This document shows, in pieces, positions 34,526 to 43,267 of a stretch of 64,000 nt of DNA. A program made the translations under genes and the position numbers. Under the pieces are notes generated by a model. That model made no database searches. It saw nothing but the letters and a program-made list of their open reading frames with translations, and was not told the origin of the DNA. How positions within the stretch are numbered: the first letter of the stretch is position 1; each line of letters begins with the position of its first letter. The stretch is from a bacterium (GTDB lineage: Bacteria; Armatimonadota; Fimbriimonadia; Fimbriimonadales; Fimbriimonadaceae), in assembly GCA_027485645.1 (NCBI GenBank), contig JAIXQR010000001.1:186001-250000 (forward strand), given 5' to 3'.

Positions 34526-34969
34526 ATGAAAGCGTTGACCTACCTCACCGTCCAAGACATTCTGTGGACAAACCTGCGGGTGACCGGCAACGTGCAGACC
34601 TACCGGTTTGCCGACCTCGAAGAGGCGACCTACTACCAATACGCTTACGGCGGCAGCTCCGATGTGCTTCGGCAAGCAGAGCGGTTCCTCACTGGGTTCG
34701 CGGCAAAGGCGCCTCTCGGCAAGGCGAACGAAGCCACCGCGTTTGTGGGTTTTGTGGCTTTCCTTCGGCTGAATAGCTACGATTTGAACCTGGGCGATGA
34801 CACCGCTGCCGGGATTTTCGGCAAGGCAAAAGGAACCGGCTGGATCAGCGATCTGGTTTCGCCCGTCGAGGACCATCACGGTGAGGGCAAAGCCAACGTG
34901 CGCGCGGCAATCACCAGCGTTTTGAACGACTACGCGGGCACGATTAAGAGCCTGTCGTCGAATTCGTAA
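34526..34969 (+). CDS. Degenerate Doc/Fic-like protein
   Basis: 147 residues from the ATG at 34526; an upstream extension in the same frame is unlikely. The fold order matches Doc toxins: LTVQDILWTN, then a mid-helix region ending QAERFLTGFAAKAP, then VGFVAFLRLNSYDL. Where Doc/Fic has the catalytic H-x-F-x-D/G-x-N-K-R motif, this protein reads APLGKANEATA (62-72): His is Ala and the Lys-Arg pair is Glu-Ala. Fic-type AMP or phosphate transfer is therefore not expected. No antitoxin gene is adjacent. The family call is from pattern only. Confidence 0.6.
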   Translation: MKALTYLTVQDILWTNLRVTGNVQTYRFADLEEATYYQYAYGGSSDVLRQAERFLTGFAAKAPLGKANEATAFVGFVAFLRLNSYDLNLGDDTAAGIFGKAKGTGWISDLVSPVEDHHGEGKANVRAAITSVLNDYAGTIKSLSSNS

Positions 34970-35396
34970 TCGGCGTTTTTAGGTACCGCGCGGCTAACCG
35001 CTCGATGGTCAGTTGAAGCTCTTCGAAGTTCGTCGGCTTCACGGCGTATTCCGCCGCCCCAAGATTGCGTGCGCGATTGAACGAGGTAGCGCTGTCTTCG
35101 GAGCTGAACACGACGATGGGTGATTGATCCGCAAAGCCGCGCTGCTGCAGTTCTAAAAGGACTTCGAAGCCGTCGACCTTTGGAAGTTTGAGGTCGAGCA
35201 GGATCAAGTGGGGGGCTTTTGACAAGCCGGCGATCATTTCGATTGCTTCTTGGCCGTCTCGCGCGACGGAGACAAGGTTGACACCGATTTTTCGTAGAGC
35301 CCGAATAACGAGCGATTCGGTATCTGCGTCATCCTCGACCAGAAGCACCTGCGGATCTACACTCACTTGGTTGTTATAGAGCACGGGGGGTGGCAA
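34944..35396 (-). CDS. Single-domain response regulator
   Basis: 150 residues; receiver domain alone. Acidic pocket VLLVEDDADTES, phosphoacceptor Asp in LILLDLKLPKVDG, VVFSSEDS with the switch Ser, and the conserved Lys in AVKPTNFEEL. This is the Rcp1/CheY-like stand-alone group that passes phosphate to or from a histidine kinase; no kinase gene is nearby. The exact start is uncertain: the first 10 residues are unusual and a GTG 11 codons in (VSVDPQVLLVEDD) is possible. It overlaps the end of the convergent Doc-like gene by 26 bases. Confidence 0.9.
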   Translation of the reverse strand: MPPPVLYNNQVSVDPQVLLVEDDADTESLVIRALRKIGVNLVSVARDGQEAIEMIAGLSKAPHLILLDLKLPKVDGFEVLLELQQRGFADQSPIVVFSSEDSATSFNRARNLGAAEYAVKPTNFEELQLTIERLAARYLKTPITNSTTGS

Positions 35397-35473
35397 AAGG
35401 TTCGAACCTGATTAAGAATCGCAATTTCTCAGGATGCGGCCCCAGAAATCGCAATGAACAGTTAAGAACTTGG

Positions 35474-35544
<71 letters not shown>

Positions 35545-35566
35545 TTAGATCATTTATTGTACTTGA

Positions 35567-36742
35567 TCATTTTGTTCCGCGCCATAGCCAGCGGAGAGAA
35601 GTGGGCAATGTGGCCTCCCCGTGGGCATTTGAGTGATAGCCATTGCCCGGTTGCCACATGAGGTCGTAGCCCATGAAGTTGAGGGCCCGTTCCATTTGTA
35701 GATTGCTGTGCCACCAACTGCCAAATTGGTTCTCGATATCTTGTTTGCCGTCTTGTAGCCAAATGCGGAGTGGCTTTTTCGGGGTCTTGCGGATGAAGGC
35801 GGGATAGTCGTCTCCGCCGGTTTCCTTTCCGTGCAGTTTGGCGAGGTCCACGTAGCTGCCAATCCAGCTGAGAACTTTGCCGAACTTATCTGGATGATTC
35901 CAGGCAACGGTGAAAGCGCAAATGGCGCCGCTACTGCTTCCGGCGATCGCGCGGGAGTCGGGGGTTTGCCGCAGGTTGTACTTCTTCTCGACCTCGGGAA
36001 GGATTTCGGTGAGAAGGAACTGGCTGTACTGGTCGCTGACCACGTCGTACTCGAAGCTGCGGTTTGATCCGCCATCCGGCTTTGTGCCAGGTTCGAGAAA
36101 GATGGCGATGGTCGTGGGCATATCGCCCGCATGGATGAGGTTGTCGAAGCTTGTGGGGACGTAGTTTTTGGACCACTGCCCGTCTTGCCAAACCATCGTG
36201 CAGGCGGGCTTGGCGGGGTCGTACTGGGCCGGAACGTAGATCCACCAGTTCCGCTTCACGCCCGGAAAGACCTTGCTCTCCCACATCGGCATTTGGGTGA
36301 GGGTGCCTTTCGGCACGTTTGGCTTGGCGTAGGTGTCCGGGTGGCGCAGGTACGCCTCCACGGTGTCTGGGGAGCCAACCAAGGTGCTGTCATCGATCAC
36401 GACGGTCCACCGGAAAGCTGCGCCGTCATAGAGCCCAATCGGCCCAGCCCAGAGGTCTGGCGATCCGGGCGCCTTCTTCAGGCTGACGTTGACCGTTTTG
36501 TCGTCGGAGTAGACGCGGACCGACTTGGCGGTTGCCGACCGGTAGGAGAACACCGCGTCAAGCCCGCGGATGCGGACGGTTGGCTTTGTGACCGGCCCGA
36601 GGAGCTTTTCGATTCGTGGCAAGTCGGCGGCGGTCCAAGTGTCGGCCTCAATCATCTGGCGCAGGTCGAACGCGTTCAGGTCTGGGCTTTGGGGAGCAGA
36701 GAGGGCCGCCAGGGCGACAATCATGGCGGTGGCCGACATCAT
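35567..36742 (-). CDS. Secreted esterase, enterochelin-esterase-like
   Basis: 391 residues. N-terminal signal region (MMSATAMIVALAALSAPQS). An all-beta N-terminal domain of about 150 residues is followed by an alpha/beta hydrolase: KRNWWIYVPAQYDP, CTMVWQDGQ, TIAIFLEPG, YNLRQTPDSRAIAGSSSGAI with nucleophile Ser in GSSSG, and GYHSNAHGEATLP supplying a late His. This is the esterase D/Fes-like family (PF00756), often acting on esters of plant cell walls or siderophores. No siderophore genes are near, so a polysaccharide ester or similar substrate seems likelier. Confidence 0.85.
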   Translation of the reverse strand: MMSATAMIVALAALSAPQSPDLNAFDLRQMIEADTWTAADLPRIEKLLGPVTKPTVRIRGLDAVFSYRSATAKSVRVYSDDKTVNVSLKKAPGSPDLWAGPIGLYDGAAFRWTVVIDDSTLVGSPDTVEAYLRHPDTYAKPNVPKGTLTQMPMWESKVFPGVKRNWWIYVPAQYDPAKPACTMVWQDGQWSKNYVPTSFDNLIHAGDMPTTIAIFLEPGTKPDGGSNRSFEYDVVSDQYSQFLLTEILPEVEKKYNLRQTPDSRAIAGSSSGAICAFTVAWNHPDKFGKVLSWIGSYVDLAKLHGKETGGDDYPAFIRKTPKKPLRIWLQDGKQDIENQFGSWWHSNLQMERALNFMGYDLMWQPGNGYHSNAHGEATLPTSLRWLWRGTK

Positions 36743-36776
36743 AGCGAGGCTAGCTTAATGGATTTCCGAAATTTGC

Positions 36777-37466
36777 TCAAGCCGCCGCTTCGCTTCGGGC
36801 CATGTGGACGATGATAAGCGACCATCCGGCTTCGGCGAACAGATAAAGCAAGAACTGCAGCGCGGGGTTTGGCATCGCATAAATGGCGCTCACCGCCGGC
36901 AACCAGAACGCCCAGCAGGTGACTAGCATTGGTAAATAGATCGCCTGGAAACCTCCATTGCGAAAGGCCGTCCGGGTCCGGGAGAGGCTGTAGCCACGTT
37001 CATGGAACGCAAACATCGCGGCGCTGAACGGAATGGTGAGCAGCGGGGAGGATACGAACATGTCGGCGCAGACCTTTTGGATGAGCGTAACGATGTTTGG
37101 ATCCTTGCCAAAAATGCGGTCCAAGACTTGGTACAGCAAGTCGATGATCATGCCGATGGACCCAAAGAACAGGATCTGAAACGGCACATCTCTTTGCGCA
37201 AGCAGCGGGGCACGCGACAGCAACTGAGCAGTTTGGGGAATGACGATGCTCGCAAAGATGTTCGCTAGAGCCGCGCCGAGGAGGCCAGACTGTACCTTCG
37301 TCTTGGCAAGGTTTTCCGCAAATGCTTGTACCGCGGGCAATTGGTAGTAGGAAATTGCTCCCGCGATCAGGCAGACCTGAATCATCAGAAACGGCCGGAG
37401 GTTATTTCGAACGGCAGAAATTCCGGGTGCGGTGAGTTTTTGCCACTGACTCGGCTGGCTCGTCAA
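36777..37466 (-). CDS. Membrane protein coupled to serC
   Basis: 229 residues with four or so membrane helices (PFLMIQVCLIAGAISYY, ILFFGSIGMIIDLLYQV, SPLLTIPFSAAMFAF, AIYLPMLVTCWAFWLPAVS). The arrangement faintly resembles Mpv17/PMP22-type proteins. The start is TTG, overlapping the serC stop as TTGA (37463-37466). Translational coupling to serC suggests constant expression; role unknown. Confidence 0.65.
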   Translation of the reverse strand: MTSQPSQWQKLTAPGISAVRNNLRPFLMIQVCLIAGAISYYQLPAVQAFAENLAKTKVQSGLLGAALANIFASIVIPQTAQLLSRAPLLAQRDVPFQILFFGSIGMIIDLLYQVLDRIFGKDPNIVTLIQKVCADMFVSSPLLTIPFSAAMFAFHERGYSLSRTRTAFRNGGFQAIYLPMLVTCWAFWLPAVSAIYAMPNPALQFLLYLFAEAGWSLIIVHMARSEAAA

Positions 37467-38536
37467 CCGTGTCTCCGAACAAAGTCTTCCATCAGCTCAG
37501 CAAGCGCGACGCAACCGGCACGAGGAAAGGCGTTGTAGATGCTGGCGCGAATGCCGCCGATGCTTCGGTGCCCGCGCAGGCCAGACATTCCGTTTGCTTC
37601 CGTCTCGGCCAAGAAGGCCTTTTCGAGCTCGTGGCTTGGGAGTCGGAACGTGACATTCATTCGGGAGCGGGAGCCGGGTTCGGTGTGTCCGCGATAGAAC
37701 TCTGGAGCCCCATCGATGGCGTCGTAGAGAATCTCGGCCTTCGCCTCGTTTTCCGCCTCGATCGCGGCGAGTCCGCCATTGTTTGCCCAGTAGTCCAAGG
37801 CGAGGCGCAGAACATAGATGGACCACGTGGTGGGCGTGTTGTACAGGCTCCCGCTTTTGGCGTGGACGCGGTAGTTCAGCATCGGCGGCAGGCCGTCTTT
37901 GCCGGTAGCCAGGAACTCTTTCGAAGCGATGACGACCGTGACGCCGGCGGGCCCAAGGTTCTTTTGCGCGCCAGCATAGATGAGGGAGTAGTTTTCGATC
38001 GGCACTTTTCGCGAGAGGATGTCAGAGCTCATGTCGGCGACGACCGGCACGTTCGCGGCGATGTCCGGAGCAAGTTGGATTCCTTCGATCGTTTCGTTCG
38101 AGGTCACGTGGAGGTACGAGCCCGTGGCACTCGCGAAGTCCTCGGCAACTGGCGCGAATGAGTAGGAGCCGGTCCCTGAGACGTTGTGAGCCTTTACTGG
38201 CCCGACGGCCCGCGCTGATTCCTCTGCTTTCTCGCCCCAAGTTCCGTTGATCACGTACGTCGGGGTCTCATGCGCGAAGTTCATCGGCACCATGGCGAAC
38301 TGCAAACTGGCCCCGCCCTGGAGGAACAAGACCTCATATGAGTCCGGGATTCCCATCAGGTGGCGTAGCTGTGTTTGCGCGGCCAGGATGATTTCTTCAA
38401 ACTCGGCCGAGCGGTGGCTGAGCTCCATCACGCCGATTCCGCAACCGTTGTAGTCGTGAATTCCGGCCTCTGCGGCCTTCAGAACGGGTTCGGGAATGGT
38501 TGCCGGTCCGGCGGAGAAGTTAAAAATGCGGGCCAC
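37463..38536 (-). CDS. serC: Phosphoserine aminotransferase
   Basis: 357 residues from the GTG at 38536, in-frame immediately before ARIFNFSAGPATIPEPVL. Class V PLP-dependent aminotransferase: PLP Lys in YAGAQKNLGPAGVT, LQGGASLQFAMVPMN and SHRSAEFEEI are serC signatures, and GLRGHRSIGGIRASIYNA is the C-terminal substrate region. It makes phosphoserine from phosphohydroxypyruvate for serine and also serves pyridoxine synthesis. A TACCCT box lies six bases before the GTG, consistent with a leaderless transcript. The longer frame upstream overlaps the divergent tgt gene and is not used. Confidence 0.96.
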   Translation of the reverse strand: MARIFNFSAGPATIPEPVLKAAEAGIHDYNGCGIGVMELSHRSAEFEEIILAAQTQLRHLMGIPDSYEVLFLQGGASLQFAMVPMNFAHETPTYVINGTWGEKAEESARAVGPVKAHNVSGTGSYSFAPVAEDFASATGSYLHVTSNETIEGIQLAPDIAANVPVVADMSSDILSRKVPIENYSLIYAGAQKNLGPAGVTVVIASKEFLATGKDGLPPMLNYRVHAKSGSLYNTPTTWSIYVLRLALDYWANNGGLAAIEAENEAKAEILYDAIDGAPEFYRGHTEPGSRSRMNVTFRLPSHELEKAFLAETEANGMSGLRGHRSIGGIRASIYNAFPRAGCVALAELMEDFVRRHG

Positions 38537-38574
38537 GCCATAAGGGTACCGGCGGGCTTGTTCACAATGAAGGG

Positions 38575-39672
38575 GTGTCCGTTCACTTCGAACTTCTCGC
38601 CACGTGCCCGAATACCCAAGCGCGGCGAGGACGATTGCACACTCCGCATGGCACGGTTGAATCGCCATTTTTCATGCCGGTTGGCACGGTCGGATCGGTC
38701 AAAACGGTCGGAAGCGAAGACCTTGAAGCGATCGGGTTTGAGCAAATCCTTTCGAACACTTACCACCTGAACCTGCGCCCCGGAGCGGACTTGGTGGAGA
38801 GGTTTGGTGGAATCCATAAGTTCATGTCCTGGCGAGGCGGAATTCTGACGGACTCCGGCGGATACCAGGTGATGTCGCTCTCGGACACGCGAAAGATTGA
38901 TGACGAGGGCGTGGTGTTCAAGAGCCACTTGGACGGTTCGCTGATGTTCCTTTCGCCCGAAAAGTCGATCCAGATTCAGGGGCAGCTTGGAGTCGATATC
39001 AGCATGAGCCTCGACGAGTGCCCGCCGTATCCGTGCACTCGAGAAGAAGCCGCGGCGGCGATGGCACGGACCCACCTTTGGGCACCTCGAAACTTAAGCG
39101 CGGCGAGAGATAGCCAGGCGGTCTTTGGCATTGTGCAAGGCGGTGTACACGAGGACCTGCGGACCGAATCGGCGCAGTTCTTTAGCGAGATGCCCTTTGC
39201 CGGTCTTGCGATCGGCGGCGTTTGCGTGGGCGAACCGACGGAGATGCAATACCCAGTGGTCGCGCACACCGCGCCAAAATTGCCGAGCACCAAAGTTCGG
39301 TACCTCATGGGCGTTGGCCACCCGCAGGACATCCTCCATGCGGTCGAGTGCGGCGTGGACATGTTTGATTGCGTGCTCCCAACCCGGATGGCAAGGCACA
39401 ACGTGATGTACACCCTGCAGGGCCGGCACAACATGTTGAATGCGAAGTTTGCCGAGATGCAGAACTGGCTGGATACCGAGAGCGTCTTCTCGCCACTAGA
39501 CCGCTACAGCCCGGCCTATGTGCGGCACTTGGTTCGCGCGAAAGAGCCGCTCGGTGCCCGATTGCTGACGCTGCATAACCTCAGCTTTTATGCCCGCCTG
39601 ATGCGTGAAATTCGGGAAGCAATCACGGCGGGCACATGGCAAGAACTGCGGACGCGATATGCGAACGCCTAA
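38575..39672 (+). CDS. tgt: tRNA-guanine transglycosylase lacking zinc cysteines
   Basis: 365 residues, GTG start. Catalytic Asp93 (LTDSGGYQVMSL) and nucleophile Asp265 (MFDCVLPTRMARH) are present; LDECPPYP and GLAIGGVCVGEP match bacterial enzymes that use preQ1. It exchanges guanine-34 for preQ1 in tRNAs with GUN anticodons. The zinc site is odd: where E. coli has C-x-C-x2-C (302, 304, 307), this protein has S303, F305 and L308, although the fourth ligand His334 (LTLHNL) remains. Length is normal. The active-site conservation argues for function without bound zinc. Confidence 0.95.
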   Translation: MSVHFELLATCPNTQARRGRLHTPHGTVESPFFMPVGTVGSVKTVGSEDLEAIGFEQILSNTYHLNLRPGADLVERFGGIHKFMSWRGGILTDSGGYQVMSLSDTRKIDDEGVVFKSHLDGSLMFLSPEKSIQIQGQLGVDISMSLDECPPYPCTREEAAAAMARTHLWAPRNLSAARDSQAVFGIVQGGVHEDLRTESAQFFSEMPFAGLAIGGVCVGEPTEMQYPVVAHTAPKLPSTKVRYLMGVGHPQDILHAVECGVDMFDCVLPTRMARHNVMYTLQGRHNMLNAKFAEMQNWLDTESVFSPLDRYSPAYVRHLVRAKEPLGARLLTLHNLSFYARLMREIREAITAGTWQELRTRYANA

Positions 39673-40586
39673 CTTGCCGAGTGCTTCTTAAAGAACTCCC
39701 AGAGCTTGGTGGTCGCGTTGAGGTGTCTCGTGTCGGGGCCGATCATGCTGGCTGGCAGGCCGGATTCTTGGCCGCCGGGCCAGCCGTGGCCTTGGCCGTC
39801 GATGGTGAGGGCGGTGAATGGCGCGCCGCCGCGCAAGGGGCCGAACTCGTACCGCTGAATTGGTCCAGGCATTTTCGGGCTCATCCCACGCTCGCGTCCG
39901 CCCATGCCTTTGGCATAGCGACCCAACTCACCCAGAATGGGTGCCATATCCTGCTCCTGGCCCCACGGGTTTTTGCGTTTGCCCCCGTTCCATGGCACGA
40001 GCGGGTCGACAAGGCCGTAAATCGCCAGAACCGGGATGGCACGAGACTTTTCGTTCGGCATTACCCAGGGCGGAGCCATGACGGGGCCAATGGCCGCGAG
40101 GGGAACGTTTCCTTCCGCCGCATATCGCCAGGTCATGCCGGCTCCGTTCGAGTGTCCGGTGATGTAGATTCGGTGCGGGTCAGCGTTCAGCGATTTCACC
40201 GCGTGCCGCAGGAGGTCGTCCAAGAAGGCGACGTCGTTTATCCGGGCTCGCGGGCTTAATCGGTTTAGCTGCCCGCTGTTCCAAAGGTTGGGGTTTGTCC
40301 GGAAGCTGCTTGCTTGTCCGCGGATGGCAGATTGGCCCGTGGGGGCGATGCAGAGAAAGCCCTCCTTCTCGGCGGCGGACTGCCAGCCGTTCTTGATCAG
40401 ATACTGGTCGCCGCTTCCGCCCGCTCCGTGAAGAACCACCACCAACGGTCTTTTAGCCCCGGAAAGCTCCGCTCCGGCGTAATGCACCGTCCACTCGCGG
40501 CCCTGGCTTTCGAGCTTAAACTGGTCCGGAGCGACGCTGGCGGGGGCTAAGTAGGGTGCGAGCATTGGCATCAAAGCAGCGAGCAT
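39669..40586 (-). CDS. Secreted PHB-depolymerase-like esterase
   Basis: 305 residues with an N-terminal hydrophobic leader (MLAALMPMLAPYLAPASV). Alpha/beta hydrolase of the LpqC/poly(3-hydroxybutyrate) depolymerase and feruloyl esterase group: VVVLHGAGGSGDQYL (oxyanion), nucleophile Ser in ITGHSNGAGMTWRYA, Asp in IYGLVDPLVPWNGG and a final His in IDGQGHGWPGG. All catalytic parts are intact. It converges on tgt, and the two stop codons overlap by sharing CTAA. Substrate not known. Confidence 0.87.
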   Translation of the reverse strand: MLAALMPMLAPYLAPASVAPDQFKLESQGREWTVHYAGAELSGAKRPLVVVLHGAGGSGDQYLIKNGWQSAAEKEGFLCIAPTGQSAIRGQASSFRTNPNLWNSGQLNRLSPRARINDVAFLDDLLRHAVKSLNADPHRIYITGHSNGAGMTWRYAAEGNVPLAAIGPVMAPPWVMPNEKSRAIPVLAIYGLVDPLVPWNGGKRKNPWGQEQDMAPILGELGRYAKGMGGRERGMSPKMPGPIQRYEFGPLRGGAPFTALTIDGQGHGWPGGQESGLPASMIGPDTRHLNATTKLWEFFKKHSAS

Positions 40587-40697
40587 ATGCAGGTAGACGG
40601 CTCGGCAATCTGGGAGTTCAGACAGCCTAGGACCGATCGGCGGAGAAATCGTGGCTTATGTCCACCGGATTGCCGAATAAGTTCGTAAACTGTGAGC

Positions 40698-42395
40698 ATG
40701 CCCGTTGGTCGCTTTCTTCTGTGCCTGCACTCGCATATGCCGTACGTACTCAGCCACGGAAAGAGTCCGCACGGCACCGACTGGCTGCACGAAAGCGCGA
40801 TCGAGTGCTACCTACCGCTTTTGCGCACATTGAAGCGGCTTGAAGCCGAGGACATTAGCCCTCGATGGACGATCAATCTCACGCCGATTTTGGCCGAACA
40901 GTTGCTCGACCCGAGCTTTGCGGACGGTTTTGAAGCCTATTGTAACGACAAGATCGCGGCCGCCAAGCAGGATTTGCAGCGTTTCCAGATGAACGGCGAA
41001 CTCAACATGATCGGCCTCGCGGGGTTCTGGATTGCCCTCTTTGAGCGCGGGCTGAAGGAGTTCAAAGAAGACTGGAGCGGAAACATCGTCGCCGGGTTCG
41101 GAGGATTTCAGGAACGCGGACGAATCGAGATCATCACCAGCGGTGCCACGCATGGGTACCAGCCGCTACTCGGGACCGATGAAAGTGCGCAGGCACAGAT
41201 TGAGCTGGGAGTCTCGGCATACGAGGGCTATTTCGGCAAGAAGCCGCGTGGAATTTGGCTGCCGGAATGCGCCTATCGGCCACGGTACGACTGGAAGTCG
41301 CCGGTCGACGACAATGAAACTCCTTGGGCGAGACGAGGCACGGACGAGATTCTCGCGGAAAACGGCATCGAGTACTTCTTTGTCGACTCGCACATGATTC
41401 GAGGCGGGAAGCCGCTCGGAACGTATGCGAACCAGTTCCCTCAACTCGCGGAGATGTTTGCGCGCAGTTCTCGCTACTTCACGCCGCCCGAAGAGTTCCG
41501 CAGCGAGTACGAGCACTATGTGCTTCCTTCTGGGTTGACCATTTTTGCTCGAGACCCGGAGACAACGGTGAAGGTTTGGTCGGGCGATGTTGGCTATCCG
41601 GGCGATCCGTACTACTTGGAGTTTCACAAGCAGCTGTATCCGGGGCGTCATCGCTACTGGCGAATTAGCGAGAACAAGGCGGACCTTGGACAGAAGCAGG
41701 TTTACGATCCATACGAGGCGTACGACCGCATCGTGCGCCACGCGAACGACTTGGTCAACGTGCTGAAAAACACGTTGGCACAGTACAAGGGACTTTCCGA
41801 TCGAGTTGGCACGCTGGTGGCGATGTACGACACCGAGCTGTTTGGGCACTGGTGGTTTGAAGGGCCGGAGTTCTTGTATGAATTGGCCAAGGCCATCCAT
41901 CGGGACGGAACGCTGGAGATGGTCAGCGGCGGCGATGTGCTCGATACGGACCCGGCGAAGCACTTGATCCACTTGCCAGAAGGAAGCTGGGGTGAGGGTG
42001 GTTATCACTCGGTCTGGCTTAACACCGACAACTCTTGGACTTGGAAGCGGCTGTATCCGTTGGAGCGAAAGCTGCGCCAGCTTGTGCGCGACAGCGTTCC
42101 GGGCACGGCGGACGAGATTATCAAGCAAGCGGCTCGAGAGTTGCTCCTAGCCGAAGCTTCTGACTGGCAATTCCTCATTTCGACGATGTCGGCGAAGGAC
42201 TACTCGGAAGTGCGGTTCACCGATCACGCGGATCGCTTTGAGCGACTTGCGGCGATGGCGGAGGCCAAGCTTGCCGGGCGCGAGCTCACCGAGGAAGAGT
42301 CGGCGTTCCTGTTGGACTGTCAGGAGAAGGATGCGCCGTTCCCAGATATCGATTTGCAAATTTGGGCCCCGAAGGCGAACGCGGGCCGGAAGTAG
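40698..42395 (+). CDS. GH57 1,4-alpha-glucan branching enzyme
   Basis: 565 residues from the ATG at 40698; a GTG two codons earlier is possible, but a TAAACT box six bases before the ATG favours it. GH57 signatures: N-terminal LLCLHSHMPYV, nucleophile Glu190 in GIWLPECAYRP and acid/base Asp378 in MYDTELFGHWWFEGP. The C-terminal helical domain (residues 440-565) is as in the Thermococcus/Thermus branching enzymes. It transfers alpha-1,4 chains to alpha-1,6 branch points, making glycogen. No other glycogen genes are adjacent. Confidence 0.92.
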   Translation: MPVGRFLLCLHSHMPYVLSHGKSPHGTDWLHESAIECYLPLLRTLKRLEAEDISPRWTINLTPILAEQLLDPSFADGFEAYCNDKIAAAKQDLQRFQMNGELNMIGLAGFWIALFERGLKEFKEDWSGNIVAGFGGFQERGRIEIITSGATHGYQPLLGTDESAQAQIELGVSAYEGYFGKKPRGIWLPECAYRPRYDWKSPVDDNETPWARRGTDEILAENGIEYFFVDSHMIRGGKPLGTYANQFPQLAEMFARSSRYFTPPEEFRSEYEHYVLPSGLTIFARDPETTVKVWSGDVGYPGDPYYLEFHKQLYPGRHRYWRISENKADLGQKQVYDPYEAYDRIVRHANDLVNVLKNTLAQYKGLSDRVGTLVAMYDTELFGHWWFEGPEFLYELAKAIHRDGTLEMVSGGDVLDTDPAKHLIHLPEGSWGEGGYHSVWLNTDNSWTWKRLYPLERKLRQLVRDSVPGTADEIIKQAARELLLAEASDWQFLISTMSAKDYSEVRFTDHADRFERLAAMAEAKLAGRELTEEESAFLLDCQEKDAPFPDIDLQIWAPKANAGRK

Positions 42396-42404
42396 ACTCC
42401 GGGT

Positions 42405-43238
42405 GTGTCGCTTTCCCTAGTCGCTGCCCTTGCCGTCACTTCGGCCTTACAAACGCGGGTAGGTCCGGTTCCAAAGCCGACCACCACCCAATCCGCTCGA
42501 TTGCCGGCCGAAATGATCATTGCCGTGGCGGGTACGGCGGGCTGGGCAAAGACCAACATCACGCCGGCTCAAATTGCGGCAAAGATGGACCAGAGCTTAA
42601 AGGTCCTGAAACAGACGAAGGGGCAGTATCGCTACATGGTCGACACGCCGAAAGGCCGCGGAGTGGCTTTTGGTGACCTTTGGGTTCCGAGCCCAGGCAA
42701 GTACCGGTTAGAAGTACCGTTCATTCCGAGCGATCCTCGCGATTTGACCAAGCAAACGCTCGTTTCGGACGGTGCCCGGTTTGGCATGATTGCGGCGGGC
42801 GGCTGGCAGAACGTGCGGCCAAAGGCTCAGCGCCCCAATCTCGTTTCTAAGCCGGTGCGGTCGAAATGGCTCTACCAAATGGGGCGAATCGCGGTTGCCG
42901 GGATCGGTTCCAGCGAGCGTCCGTTTACGGATTTGGTGCGCGAACTTGGTCCGAATGGGTACCGGATCGTAGCCGAACAGCGCGTTCTGGTCGCTGGCAC
43001 CGGCAAGACGACGTTCTACCGAATTCTGGCGACCAAGTCCGGATCATTGCTCGATTCGATCGAGCTGACCACGGTCGGGACGAGCTGGCTACCCCTGAAT
43101 TTACGAGGCAGACGCTCGGTTGCGGTCAAGAAGGGGCAAGCGGCGGCAAAGCCGGTTACGGCCCTTTGGACGGCACGTTGGGAGCCCGCCCGCCCGCTTG
43201 AGTTTGACCAGAAAAAATTCGAACTTCCAAAAAAGTAG
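42405..43238 (+). CDS. Secreted hypothetical protein, LolA-like length
   Basis: 277 residues, GTG start, with N-terminal hydrophobic stretch (SLSLVAALAVTSALQT). A central region FGDLWVPSPGKYRLEVPF followed by LVSDGARFGMIAAGGW and FYRILATKSGSLLDSIEL suggests a single beta-sheet half-barrel such as LolA/LolB-type or DUF2092 proteins, but the match is weak. It follows the branching enzyme by 9 bases; a TAGACT box overlapping that gene's stop lies six bases before the GTG, hinting at its own leaderless promoter. Confidence 0.65.
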   Translation: MSLSLVAALAVTSALQTRVGPVPKPTTTQSARLPAEMIIAVAGTAGWAKTNITPAQIAAKMDQSLKVLKQTKGQYRYMVDTPKGRGVAFGDLWVPSPGKYRLEVPFIPSDPRDLTKQTLVSDGARFGMIAAGGWQNVRPKAQRPNLVSKPVRSKWLYQMGRIAVAGIGSSERPFTDLVRELGPNGYRIVAEQRVLVAGTGKTTFYRILATKSGSLLDSIELTTVGTSWLPLNLRGRRSVAVKKGQAAAKPVTALWTARWEPARPLEFDQKKFELPKK

Positions 43239-43249
43239 ACAAAATGTAT

Positions 43250-43266
43250 ACCGATTTATAAACGGT
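43250..43266. promoter_or_regulatory. Candidate operator/promoter of the GntR-LacI regulator
   Basis: ACCGATTTATAAACGGT is a near-palindrome with ACCG/CGGT arms, ending one base before the regulator GTG. A TATAAA box (43257-43262) lies inside it. A regulator of this type often represses its own gene; this site is placed for that. Confidence 0.45.
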
Positions 43267-43267
43267 T

